From: Allolobophora icterica
Lineage: Eukaryota; Annelida; Clitellata; Crassiclitellata; Lumbricidae
Assembly: GCA_963556255.1 (NCBI GenBank)
Contig: OY744604.1
Location: 73,014,279 to 73,078,278 of the forward strand
Reading direction: 5' to 3'
Length of the DNA stretch: 64,000 nucleotides
Shown: piece by piece, positions 13,869 to 24,751 of the stretch
Layout of the letters: each line of letters opens with the position of its first letter
How positions within the stretch are numbered: position 1 is the first letter of the stretch
Notes under the pieces: generated by a model
Seen by the model: only the letters and a program-made list of their open reading frames with translations
Told to the model about the DNA's origin: nothing
Databases searched by the model: none
Translations under genes and position numbers: made by a program

Positions 13869-14266
13869 TATGTTTAGATTAGTATATCTAATATGTAAAT
13901 TCCACACTTCTTGACACTGTGATCTTCACTTCTTCACTTCTTCTTCTGCTTTCTCTTCTACTTTTACCCTGCTCTTTATTATTCTAGCCTACTTCTACTT
14001 ATAAGTAGCTCAAATGTGGTAGAGCGTGGCTCTCAATTCAGTCCGACAAATTTTCATATATTTCTTCTTTCAGATCTATACACAATAAAACCTGTCTACA
14101 TAAACTCAACACAGTTCAAATTAAAAATCCGCTCTATTAGCTCATTACTGCGTCGCGCCGCCACATGCGACGATACAACATCTGTACAACTAGCTAATTA
14201 AATAGTTGAGCCAATCGCAAACATTGACACATCACACATACGCACATTATGTATATATATATATAT
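13869..14266. other. Intron without recognised feature
   Basis: A CTTCTTCT-rich stretch near 13930 is the only pattern seen. Confidence 0.4.
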
Positions 14267-14743
14267 TGTTGTGAGTGGCCTTCAGCCATCCCGCCATTAT
14301 CATCCTCACGTGCACTTACTAACCTTAGTTAAGACGCACCTCGTTTGAAGCTAGAAGTAGGATGGTCTCGTTGGCTATAAATAGCAGTGTTCTTCTTTCG
14401 AAAGGGAGACCGGTTTTAGTTAAGTAAGGCGTAAGACGTGCACTGGTTGTGTCACGCATTGTAAGTACCCTTTTTGTGGTCGTTTTCCGAGAGTGTACCC
14501 TGCGTGGTCGCTACTCATGTTTAATTGCCGGTTCTCGAGTTGTATCTTCCTTTGTGGAGTTTGTGCAGACGTCTTCTCGGAGAGTCTGTCTTTTGTCGTT
14601 TGGCTTTTTCTGGTATGTGTGAGTATCGTTTCAATTATGTACATAGTGTAAATATACGTTTTATTAATATTGCGAAAGTCTTCGTTTTTCTTGTCATTTC
14701 TCGTATCATTCTAACTCACATTTCACCTCTAGACTAACAAGCT

Positions 14744-14747
<4 letters not shown>
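14267..14747 (+). mobile_element. Probable solo LTR inside an AT microsatellite
   Basis: A 481-base block starting TGTTGTGAG and ending GCTAACA interrupts a run of AT repeats (left up to 14266, right from 14748), as an insertion with a short AT-type duplication would. It has a strong TATA box and slightly higher GC than its flanks, and no coding frame. A complete partner LTR was not seen. Confidence 0.55.
14376..14383 (+). promoter_or_regulatory. TATA box in the putative LTR
   Basis: TATAAATA in the context GGCTATAAATAGCAG, about 110 bases into the element; a typical LTR promoter position. Confidence 0.5.

Positions 14748-14828
<81 letters not shown>
14748..14828. repeat. (AT)n(TG)n microsatellite
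   Basis: Uninterrupted AT units are followed by eight TG units. Confidence 0.95.
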
Positions 14829-14977
14829 CATGAAACACGGCTGTCAAGGAAACGTCCAGCCACGAATGCTAATTAAAACAAATTGGCATAAACTTAAACT
14901 TAAATCAATTTCAATCCCTGTAGAAAACGCGTTCACATAGTACATCTAAAAAGAACAAATATCGTTAAATTCCTCAC

Positions 14978-15159
14978 CTGAACCCAGTCAAATTCGCAAT
15001 TATTTGATTCCAAATGAAATTCCTCGAAACTCAATGCAAATGAACTGGACCCTGATGCCCAAATTGAATAAGTGCAATCCTCAAGGTGGTTGTAATCCTG
15101 CGGAAAGTTCGGTGATAAAATAGTCCCAGACGATGCGGTAAATACGGTGTTACCACAGT
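14978..15159 (-). CDS. Receptor gene A, CUB2 first-half exon
   Basis: The 182-base exon encodes the N-terminal half of a CUB domain: CGNTVFTASSG, then LSPNFPQDYN, a second Cys in DCTYSIW, LSFEEFHLES and CEFDWVQ at the end. The acceptor is TTTTCAG and the canonical donor CAG/GTGAGG. It starts in phase 1 and ends in phase 0. It corresponds to 57436-57614 of gene B, which shares CG-TVFTASSG and LSF-EF-LES. It is too short to stand out as an open frame. It is recognised by domain motifs and by the paralogue. Confidence 0.88.
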
Positions 15160-15489
15160 CTGAAAACCGTAATAGTAGGAATTTCTTGTGGGCAACATTT
15201 TAAAACCCAACATTCTTATATGTAGCACTAACTTGAAACTGCACTTTTTAAAAATTAGATCTTGAACTATGCTTGTGTTTTCCAATCTAGGCAGCTCCGT
15301 TTGATAAAAATCCTACTTTCTAATTTAAAACCTAATTTAAACTTGCATTTGCTGAGACAAAAGACAAAAGCTAAGACAAAGGCACATCACTGCTTTATTT
15401 TCTGACCTCACTGAGCCCGAAAGTAGTTTCCTAATAGAAACCCTAATCCATCCGATGCTTGGCTTTTGAAACCCGCCTAAGCAGCCGCT
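15160..15489 (-). other. Gene A intron aligned with gene B near 57.62-57.99 kb
   Basis: Shared segments such as ATCCATCCGAT and GCCGCTCTG are recognisable in both. Confidence 0.5.
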
Positions 15490-15630
15490 CTGACTAGAGC
15501 CTTGCGCCGATTTCATAGTGTCGGCGGCGCGCCGATCATTTTGGGGCGGCGGCGCGCCGACGAACAAAATTCGGCGGCGGCGGCGCCCACGAAATGAGGG
15601 CGTCGGCGCGGCGCGGCGTTCCCTAGTCAG
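15490..15630. mobile_element. GC-rich 141-bp insertion with short inverted ends
   Basis: It begins CTGACTAGAG and ends CCCTAGTCAG. The interior is nearly all GGC and GCGCCG words. Gene B lacks it at the homologous point (after GCCGCTCTG near 57995). Short TIRs suggest a small non-autonomous element, but no target duplication was recognised. Confidence 0.5.
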
Positions 15631-15639
15631 AAGCATGAG

Positions 15640-16900
15640 TCACTATGAAAGTTGAACAGCCGTTGGTCCTGTGACCAGACAAGAGGGCCAAGTTCTCTAA
15701 AGCCACTCCTTCACACTGAAGCTCAACAACACACAAAGGGACTGAGAGAGAAGACACCTTCAGACATTTGCCTTACAAATATGCATGTGGCGTTCGCTGC
15801 CCGGACGCCTGCCCTGCCGCGCCGGGCGCGTTCTTGTGACTCCACCCACTTCCCGTCTGGAGCCACCCGAGTCACTGCCTTGCCTATTTCCAACATCAAA
15901 TGGCTGTTCTCCATCTCTGTCAGTGACCGTTCCTGTCAGAGGAGGCTCAGAGTTTACCGCTTGCTTAAGAGATGCTACACTGTAAAGCTCGGTCGCGGCA
16001 TCAGACTGTGCCACTTCCGCGGTCGCCGGATGGGCAACGTCCTGAGGATGGCCTTTACTCAGAACAGATTTCGATCTTTTACCGGCAGCAGTCTTTGCCT
16101 TTTTGTGTACCTTCTTGGTTACGGGTTTTCTCTTCCTCTCTACCTGATCTGAACTTTGACGTACCATTCTGCACCTCGTGACTCTTGAACAATCGCCGTT
16201 AGCATGGAACACCAAACGTTCTCTAAGTTCAGAGGTCAAAGAGCACTTATGACGAGTCTGTGCGTCACGTAGGCCTAATCCAAGACACGTATCCATCGAG
16301 CAACGCGTCTTCTAACTGTCACGGGTCTCTCACTCTATTTCGGTGTGCGGCATATCGGCCTCACAGTGATAAATTCTGCTTCGAAAGATAACGGGTCTCT
16401 ATGGCACTCTGATAGTGAAGGTCATCTCTCTATGACCTTCCTATCTACACACACAGACCTTTGTTCTGACCTACGCACGAGGGGTCCCAACCTCGCACTT
16501 CAATCAGTTCTCAGAGCTGTATGTTCTATCTAGACGTATGTTCTAGCTATATGTTCTATCTAGACGGTCACCAGCGCAGTCTTTCCGCGTTCATATCAGT
16601 CGGTCACCACCGGATCTTTGCTCGTATAACTCTGACGGCCACCACCGGGTTTTTTCCCCGAGCTATACTCAGCCCGTAAACTACCAAAAATCGGGATTCA
16701 GACCTTCTCCCGATCTAACAGCAGGGTGAGCCCCGGCCCTGTCAGATCGGCGGAGTCAATCCTGCACCCAAGAGCGATTAATTCGGCTGTAATCAGGGAT
16801 CGCACTGATTAGCCTTTTCTCGGACGCCCTCTCGTCCGTAAGTACATTTGCAACTTTCCTGAACCCGGACTCTCGATTTATCACGAATCACTCGCCGTAT
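15640..16900 (-). other. GC-richer island with an unknown basic ORF (15760-16296)
   Basis: Composition rises clearly above the surroundings for about 1.2 kb, and the block has no counterpart in gene B. The longest frame is 178 codons on the minus strand, lysine/arginine rich around KKVHKKAKTAAGKRSKS, without a domain I recognise. A 166-codon frame on the plus strand overlaps it. Near 16500-16830 there are short direct repeats (TATGTTCTATCTAGACG, GGTCACCA). It is probably part of an unclassified mobile element; a real gene cannot be claimed. Confidence 0.35.
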
Positions 16901-17480
16901 TCTACAACACAGGTGTGCAGTATTAATCGCTTACCAACGACACTAAAGAACCGTATCGCTGTATATGTAGAGTGCAGTATCGCCACTCTACGTTATAAGC
17001 ACTGCATCGTGAGGCAGCCTTTATGCATCTATCTGCATGATATAAACTGGCATGCAAATTACATTCTGGCCTCCATAGGAATTCTAGGTTCATTGGTCTG
17101 CACGACTATAATTTAGTACGTAAATCAAATTCAGGCCTCAATACTTATATATAGCCCATGTACACCGTTTCAAATACCAGTGTCTAAGATAGATTGAATT
17201 ATAAATAAATTAAGCGACGTCCTATGTTTAGACACTAATAATAATTGGACAGAACGGTGTGTTCAATTATTTCAATTAATAAATTGAAGCGTTAAAATGG
17301 AAAAATAAAATACAGCACTTGTAATTATAATTAAAACCGAACAGTTATAAAGCGCCACTCATCGATTAAGACGCTAATTAACTAAGACAGCTATCATTAT
17401 TTGTCTTCGTTCAAACATCGTGGGCTGTCCGCCACATGCACATCCTTAATTACGCTGCACAGGTATTGGCAAATTGAAGT
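16901..17480. other. Non-coding, nothing recognised
   Basis: AT-rich intron of gene A. Confidence 0.35.
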
Positions 17481-17869
17481 AACATGCATTTGCATATTGC
17501 ATGAATACATTGGAGAAGAAAATTGAGGCATGTGAAATGTGGATCTGGAGGAAAATGTTGAGGGTTTCTTGGACTGAGAAGAGAACTAACGAGGATATCC
17601 TGGAAGAAATAGGACACTGGAGAGGGAGTTTGACGTTGGGGCAGAGAGCGTCCAGGCAGAAGATGTCATACTTTGGACATGTGATGCGTGCAGATGGGCT
17701 GGAAAAGGAGATGATGTTGGCGTGTGGGGAGGGCAGGAGGAGGAGAGGACCGACCAAGGAGGAGATGGATGGAAGAGATACAAGAGGCAATGAAGATGAA
17801 CACCTCGGAGCTGAGAGAGGCAACGAGAAATCGGAGCACAAGGAGAAGATTGATCATGACAGTCGCTAG
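17481..17869 (+). pseudogene. LINE C-terminal fragment
   Basis: The frame reads KKIEACEMWIWRKMLRVSWTEKRTNEDIL, then KMSYFGHVMRADGLEKEMML and GRRRRGPTKEEMD. This is the conserved tail after the RT domain of RTE/I-like LINEs, as also seen at 10960-11220. No RT core remains. Decayed, plus strand, inside gene A's intron. Confidence 0.7.
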
Positions 17870-18121
17870 GATTCAACGAATCGACAGCACAAGGTGACAA
17901 GGTGATGAATACACTTGCATATGCGCCTATTCAGTATTATAGGCCTACACACCAAGTCACATGGCAGATGCCGGATTACAGCATACTCCCAGTGAGAGAG
18001 GCTGCTGCCAAGCCATGAAGTGAAATGTAAATATATACGTTTTCCTATGGTAATACAATGGCCGAGTGCATGGCCATGGCCTCACCCCTGTTAATTTTTC
18101 AATAAATTCACCGTGTGGTCT

Positions 18122-18122
18122 G

Positions 18123-18205
<83 letters not shown>
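18122..18205. repeat. (AT)n microsatellite
   Basis: About 40 AT units with one interruption at 18175. Confidence 0.95.
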
Positions 18206-18208
<3 letters not shown>

Positions 18209-18552
18209 CATTGTTTGTATCAGACTAAACTGAAAAAGACCATTCTTGATACTATGCGTACAAAGTCAAAACCTGTCTCAACTGGTACTGTTTACCTGAA
18301 TAGATTCCAGCCAGAATTATTAATTAATTATACCTTCCGTTCTGCAGGAATAAGTTAAATGGCATAATTATCTTGATATTACTAGCACTTATAAGCTCCT
18401 CAACCTTACAACATTAAGCAAAAAATTTTAACCATTGTAATAAGACCACAGACATCAAAGACTGCAATCAATCAATTATAGAAGCTATTCAACACGAAGG
18501 TAACGAATGGGGAATACTGTAATAATGTAGTACACATACAAAGACATGCATT

Positions 18553-18602
18553 GCATATTGCTTTTGTTGTTCCTTAATACCTTGACAACAAAAGCAATAT
18601 GC
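18553..18602. repeat. Perfect 18-bp inverted repeat (hairpin)
   Basis: GCATATTGCTTTTGTTGT is followed after 14 bases by its exact complement. The hairpin straddles the left TTAA boundary of the element at 18578-19619. Confidence 0.9.
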
Positions 18603-19619
18603 CCAAGGGGGGGTCCGACCGGACCCCAGACCCGCTTTTCACGGATAACTTTAGAACGGCTACGAAATTGTAGAAATGCTTTTAGGACATCCTAAAGCAT
18701 TCAATTGGGCTTCGTATGTTATATTTTGCGTGATTATACTACCACCCTGTAGCCCACAACCATAGCATATACCAAGGACACCCCCAAGATATGCGGCTGA
18801 TGGTCATACTGGCATATAGTTTGCCAACCCAGAAATAAATTATTTTAACGCACGTTATTGTGAAATATCATATATCAGTCGATTGCAAATTGAATTTGGA
18901 TTATAACAAGCCAAATCCCGTTAAAATATTCCATTCCTGTACCCCACAACCATAGCATATACCAAGGACACCCCAAGATATGCGGCTGGTGGTCATACTG
19001 GCATATGGTTTACCAACCCAGAAATAAATTTTTAGCGCAAGTTTTTGTAATATACCATGTATCAGTCGAATGCAAATTGAATTTGGATTATAACAAGCCA
19101 AATCCCGTTAAAATATTCCATTCCTGTACCCCACAACCATAGCATATACCAAGGACACCCCAAGATATGCGGCTGGTGGTCATACTGGCATATGGTTTAC
19201 CAACCCAGAAATAAATTTTTAGCGCAAGTTTTTGTAATATACCATGTATCAGTCGAATGCAAATTGAATTTGGATTATAACAAGCCAAATCCCGTTAAAA
19301 TATTCCAATCCTGTACCCCACAACCAGGGAACAACTACATGCGTACAATTGAATACATGCGAAAAATCCCGAAATTGCAAAGAAACTACAAAAGAGTAGG
19401 CCCCCTATTAAAGTTCAAATAAAGTTTCAGCAGGTGGCGCTATTGTGAAATACCATATATCAGTCGATTGCAAATTGAATTTGGATTATAAAAAGCCAAA
19501 TCCCGTTAAAATATTCCAATCCGTTCTCCAGATATCACAATGAAAACATTGGGGTCCGGTCGGACCCCCCCCCCCCGTTGGGCATTCGTGTACCAAAAAA
19601 TAGCTTGGGCACTCGAGGG
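18578..19619. mobile_element. TTAA-flanked non-autonomous element with GC-rich inverted ends
   Basis: Inverted sub-terminal blocks GGGGTCCGACCGGACCCC (left near 18608, right complement near 19551) and GCCCAA words lie inside flanking TTAA at 18574-18577 and 19620-19623. TTAA duplication is typical of piggyBac/Kolobok-type elements (established). The interior is a 187-bp tandem array with no transposase. Confidence 0.6.
18751..19520. repeat. 187-bp tandem satellite, three full copies plus a partial
   Basis: Copies begin at 18751 (190 bases), 18941, 19128 and 19315 with CCCACAACCATAGCAT. The second and third copies are almost identical, so duplication is recent. The fourth is truncated and diverged to about 19520. 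Short minus-strand frames repeat with the same period and are not genes. Confidence 0.92.
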
Positions 19620-19623
19620 TTAA

Positions 19624-20293
19624 GGAAATGGCAACACGAACAGAAGTATCAAAACAATGGCTACTGGTATCAAGATATCGCTTTAAATGACTGTGTGTAT
19701 CATGGCACAGACAAGATCATCAGAGTATAAGGAAAATGAATTTGGTCAGGAAGACAATGCATTCTTTGTATCAAGATAAAGGCCACAATTACCAGCATGA
19801 AAGTGAACATTATATGTGATATGATAGCTGCAAGAGTCAACACGAATTGGTGATATCATAAGCTCATAGCATTGACGACACCAATAATTATTCGTGTTGC
19901 CGATCAAGTTTCGCAAAGAAATCCAGAAAAATAAAATGAAGTAAGTAAGTACAAGATGTTCACTTCCATTTCGCACCAAGGCAAGAATTTGACGCAATAT
20001 CATGCAAAACATGAAAAATGCAACAATAACAATTAAGCATATCATATGGTTACAGACTGCGCCATATTAATTGTATCTGGCGGCTGCTAATAATAGCTGG
20101 AGCTGCAAAGTTAGATAATAATTTTCTTACCAGAAGCACACCAAAATCGGGGATGAAGAGTTGTTCACTCCAGTAAAGGAATCGCTGACTTTGCAATTCT
20201 TTGCCCCTCTGCAAGTGCCAGGCCTGTTGCCAAGACAAATCGACATAGTATTCAGCCTAAAACCAACTATCGCAAAAAATTACGGCCTCTTAC
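19624..20293 (-). other. Gene A intron, right part aligned with gene B 60.93-61.14 kb
   Basis: From about 20070 the sequence (GCTGGAGCTGCAAA and onward) matches gene B up to the exon. Nothing is recognised in 19624-20070. Confidence 0.5.
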
Positions 20294-20465
20294 CTTTGGT
20301 GCTAACTTGATACTGAACTCTGAAACCTCTTGTTGAAAAAGGTTTGGAGGAATCGGAAAAGAAATCTAATCGCCCAGAACTGCACCAAGGAATCGATATC
20401 GGTGGAATATTAGAATTCCAGTAATATGTGCTTTGCACGAAGCTGCTGTTACTCCCACAACTGAT
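20294..20465 (-). CDS. Receptor gene A, CUB1 second-half exon
   Basis: The 172-base exon encodes the C-terminal half of CUB1: ISCGSNSS, TYYWNSNIPPI, WCSSGRLDFFSDSS, and STRGFRVQYQVSTK at the end. The acceptor is ATACAG and the donor AAAG/GTAAGA. It starts in phase 0 and ends in phase 1, so it fits CUB1a (28888-29060) upstream and CUB2a downstream. It is paralogous to 61145-61313, sharing STRGFRVQYQVSTK exactly. Two cysteines supply the second disulfide expected in a CUB. Confidence 0.88.
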
Positions 20466-21180
20466 CTGTATAAAGCAAAAGACTACATAAACTAATACTG
20501 TACTAAGCTATCACAATAAAACATATATGGCACAATGAGGGTACGAGGCAGGCAGCTCCCATGCATGTTTCACCGCCAGTCTTTCTTTGCATCCCTCCCT
20601 GCAGAATGCCATGGATCTTTTGGCTGAGCCACGGTGCAGAACTGTCGTGTGCTCACGTGCATTCCATCTTACTACCCCAAGGAGCCTACTACTAATGATT
20701 CTCCGATGCTCAAACTCTCTTTATTCTCTCAAAAACTCGCTATTTCTCGCCAGCTTTAAAGTTCTTGATGTGCAATTGGTTTTCACCTGGTGACTTACTA
20801 GCCTCACCTCAGATTAGCATTTCTGTGTAATAGCGCGGTTTAAAATTGTGATAACAATTACAATAATAATAACATTAAGCACTTGTATGGAAGCAAGGAA
20901 CTTTTATGGTTGTGCTTTTCGGCTAGAATAGAAAGGTAGTTTATACACTTAATAATTTGTGCCTTTGAACTTCAAAACTGCCGGCAAAATACATTGAGAC
21001 GATCTGGTTTTCTTTAACAGCCACCGCTTCAAAAATATTCACAGCAATTTTTCCACCGACTAAGACACGATCGAGGACTAGATATCCGAGAAATTATGCA
21101 TATCACACCTAAATTTTGGAACCCTGAGGGATCAGAAGTACTTCAGAAAACACGTAATACTGATAATAATTATAGCAGAA
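20466..21180 (-). other. Gene A intron aligned with gene B 61.4-61.7 kb
   Basis: A long match around AAAGTTCTTGATGTGCAAT is shared with 61610-61632, evidence for whole-segment duplication including introns. Confidence 0.6.
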
Positions 21181-21215
21181 GCAGTGGTAATAGTGGTGGT
21201 AGTAGTACTAGGGGC

Positions 21216-21560
<345 letters not shown>

Positions 21561-21889
21561 GTGATATCTTAAGAGTCTGAGTTTCTATTAGTGAGATACT
21601 TCGAGATCAATTACACTGGTCAACAATGATTTTATTGCCGATTATATTAGAGCGATTTTAGGGTAAACCTGTGGTGCTGATTCCGAATATGGACTCGGTT
21701 TTGCTAGATTGGCTCTAGTTTTTGAGTTATTCGACTAATTATGAGAATTTAATGGTTAAACGGAGCACAGTAACAAATCGCATTGAAATTGTCTCAAATT
21801 TTGTACCAAAGTGCACACATAAAATACATAATGGCATTGTCTTCGGTCTGATAACATTTAAACATGGGAAGCTGATTGATAATAATCAC

Positions 21890-22890
21890 AATTTTTAGAC
21901 TTTTCTAAGGCTTTTGACACTGTCAGACACTCTTTCCTGGCCGACCAACTGGCCATTGCACTAAGTTCCATGGTATCACATCGTCCCTGGCCTGAATTAA
22001 TAGAAGTATCATACAGGGCTCCGGCATGGGTCCCACCAATTTTGTTGTAGCCATGTCTGGTTTAAAACCTCTCTACCACTTTAATCGCATCTTCAAATAA
22101 GCAGATGACTGCTATCTTCTCAAACTGGCTTCTAATATCTCCACCACTGTTGAAGAACTTGATCACATAAATGCCTGGGGCCAGAGATGCAATCTTCATC
22201 TTAACCATTCTAAATCCAGCGACATTATCTTCACCAAGTCCAAGACGATCCTTAAATCCTATCCACCACCTATATGCGGAATCTCAAGGGTCTCTTCATT
22301 AAAAATATTAGGAATTGAAATAACCGATAAGTTTGAATTCTCTCCTTATATCCAAAAACTGAGCATAAAGGCTAAACAATCCCTTTACGCTCATCGTATC
22401 TTGATTTCTCATGGGATCTCGGGCCCCAGGCTTCATGACGTCATACGGGCTACCATTGTATGCTATGCTGTTCCCAGGTATGGTTGCTTTGCCAACAAGC
22501 AGGAACTTGATCATTTGGGCGCAATTATTCGCTTCCCTCCCTCCTTCTTTTCCTACTTTTGAGGAACTCTGCAAAAAAGCTGATCGTGGTCTCTTTAATA
22601 GCATTCTCAAAAACCCTAGTCACCTCCTCCATGACCTTCTACCTCCCGTTCTAAAGACCGGGTATGATTTGCGCCTTCGTTCCCATAATCTGATTCTCCC
22701 TAGATTTGACTCCCTTACCCAACGAGGTTTCCTGTGTAGGATGCTGTACAGTTAGGCTCTGTTTCTATTATTTCATTTATCATCTAACGTCATTATTACT
22801 GTTATATTTTTTCTTTCCCGTTTGTGTATGTAAAGCGCTGTGCATTTGCTAGCGTTTATTTAAGAATATGCTTACTTACTTACTTACTTA
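21890..22890 (+). pseudogene. CR1/L2-like LINE 3' fragment with TTAC tail
   Basis: Broken frames read FSKAFDTVRHSFLADQL and later ADDCYLL, where the Tyr codon of the RT YADD motif has become a stop (TAA). The C-terminal part LRLRSHNLILPRFDSL and GFLCRMLYS lies at 22670-22755. The 3' end has GTAAAGCGCTGTGCATT and (CTTA)n at 22869-22891, a typical short-repeat tail of these elements. It is plus strand, in the gene A intron and dead. Confidence 0.75.
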
Positions 22891-22899
22891 CTTGATTAA

Positions 22900-23360
22900 T
22901 TAATGCATAGTTAAACGCCATTTGTATGATTTTCTTTTATGTCGGTTATCAGGACAATCACGTTGGAGGCTCCAGCAATAGTCTGCCATCATGTGTCTGT
23001 CCCATTTGCCTTGATACCTTTCTTCCATGACCTTTATATCCGGGTGAAAACTCTCACCTTGTTCCTCACGGACATGTCCAAGATTATATGGAGATCTATT
23101 TAAGTGGCTATGAAGAAAGTGTACCTTTATGCTCATATTAGTACCCAAATTTCTTAAGTTTGTGAGCATGTTTTGCACCAGTTCTTCGTAATTGCTTAGT
23201 TGTTGCCTTAAAGGTTCTGCACAACGAAGACAAAACTGCAACAGGCAGAAGCTTCAGGACCATTAATACATTTTGTGAAATCAGAATCCATGATAAGTTT
23301 ACGATTCCAACTTATATAGCATTCGAAGTGTCCGGAGTGGGGGTAGGTAACAGTGTCTGG
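22900..23360 (-). pseudogene. C-terminal fragment of a widespread transposon-associated protein family
   Basis: The minus frame contains LGTNMSIKVHFLHSHLN, then EEQGESFHPDIKVMEERYQG, KWDRHMMADYCWSLQRD and a basic end. I recognise this conserved segment from a repetitive family in many invertebrates often annotated Cc8L18.2-like (from memory, moderate certainty). A frameshift near 23215 separates the preceding piece (CINGPEASACCSFVFVVQN). It is a broken, dispersed copy with no catalytic assignment offered. Confidence 0.5.
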
Positions 23361-23429
23361 ACATGGTCCGGACAGGGTGTCCGGACAGTTCACAGAGGAC
23401 AGAGGGACAGCAACTAACATCAAGACATA

Positions 23430-23526
23430 ATCCGAGCCAAACAAGTAAATACATACACACATACAGGCAGACATATACACACATACAAAGACACATACGC
23501 ACACAAACAAAGACACAAACGCACAT
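23430..23526. repeat. ACACATACA-type minisatellite, left half
   Basis: An imperfect array of ACACATAC/GCACAC/CAAAGAC words resumes at 27841-27915 on the other side of the hAT-like element. It is one array split by insertion. Confidence 0.85.
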
Positions 23527-24479
23527 TAGGGTGATTCAGAAAAATGGAAAATCTTATATTTGTTGTGCTCTTGCTTTTTTCTGTTCCTTTTGGTAATGAA
23601 ATAAGCCACAAAAAATTTAAGTGAATTTGGATGATCTTTAGTACTGCCTCATCGACTTTGAAATTAGTTAGCTTTAAATCGTTTTGTCAAAAAAATCGAA
23701 TTTCAGTAAACAGCCAATTTAACTGAAAAACTTAACATTCAAGTTTAAAAAACAATGTAACACTGCCTAAGAAGCCATATCTATTACCATTAGCGTAGCC
23801 ACATTGAGAAATTTTAGATTTCGAAATTTTTAAGTGGGTTATACCTCCGCACTCCTACTACTCCTGGATGTCTCCAGGAGTTGCCTCCTCTTGAATTTAA
23901 GTCTGGCTACGTTCGTGTCTATAACTTTAAATGCCAATGTGTTTCTAATGAATTAAAATGAAACTCGTTAGAAAGTATACAATTATAAATCCCCAATTTC
24001 TTTACTGTATTTACTAGAAAAATTATTGACTACGACTACATTCAGGAAAAAGTGCTTTTTGTTTGAATTTGGAAATTGTTTCCGATGGTCTTCTACAATT
24101 TGGAACAAGAATTGTTTTTGATCTCGCTTTGTCGAGTTGAAGGTTAAGGCTAGTGCAATCCCTCTTTCTGCACTGTCATTGACAACTTAAACATTTGCAG
24201 AACATATGAATCAATGAATCATCTGGTTCTTCGAATGCTGCTGAACGAAAGTGATAAATTGGATGAAACGGATGTCATTATCGTTGCCATGAGTTCAGTT
24301 CTTCGCTGCCGCTTATATGTAGGCTTCTTTCTGTTGCTGATATTTGTTTGATCCAGTGCAGCAGCAAGATTTGGTGGAAAGATATTCGGAGAACAGAACT
24401 CATTTTGTCTGACTCTCATAGTCAGATGTCCATGGAATTAGGGTTTCGCACAGTGTTCCTCTACAAAATTTGAAAACTG

Positions 24480-24640
24480 CTCATTAGTACTCATCTTCTG
24501 AATCACTGTTATCAGATTCACTATCAGAACCTGATGTAGACAACTGTTTGTGACTTAGATATTCCGCTGCTTTTTCTTTCCTTTCTTCTTCTCTTATACG
24601 CCTTAAGTTATCTTTTGGTAATTTTTATTTTTTATTTTCT
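24480..24640 (-). pseudogene. Acidic C-terminal coding remnant
   Basis: The minus frame reads RRIREEERKEKAAEYLS followed by a Ser/Asp/Glu run ending SDSEDEY and a stop. It may be the C-terminus of the outer element's lost protein. No domain is recognisable. Confidence 0.3.
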
Positions 24641-24751
24641 TCTTTCTTGGCCAAATTTGCATGCAATGGTATATTTTCTTTCTGATCACTTATCCACAAG
24701 AAATGTTGTCTTCTTCATTTTCAATTAGACTCATGACATCATGATGAGCAA

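Noticed and set aside
15652..16152. 166-codon plus frame overlapping the minus 178-codon frame
   Set aside because: Only composition keeps both open; no domain, and no preference between strands could be shown.
18901..19288. Two identical 66-codon minus frames
   Set aside because: They repeat with the 187-bp satellite period and have no protein features.
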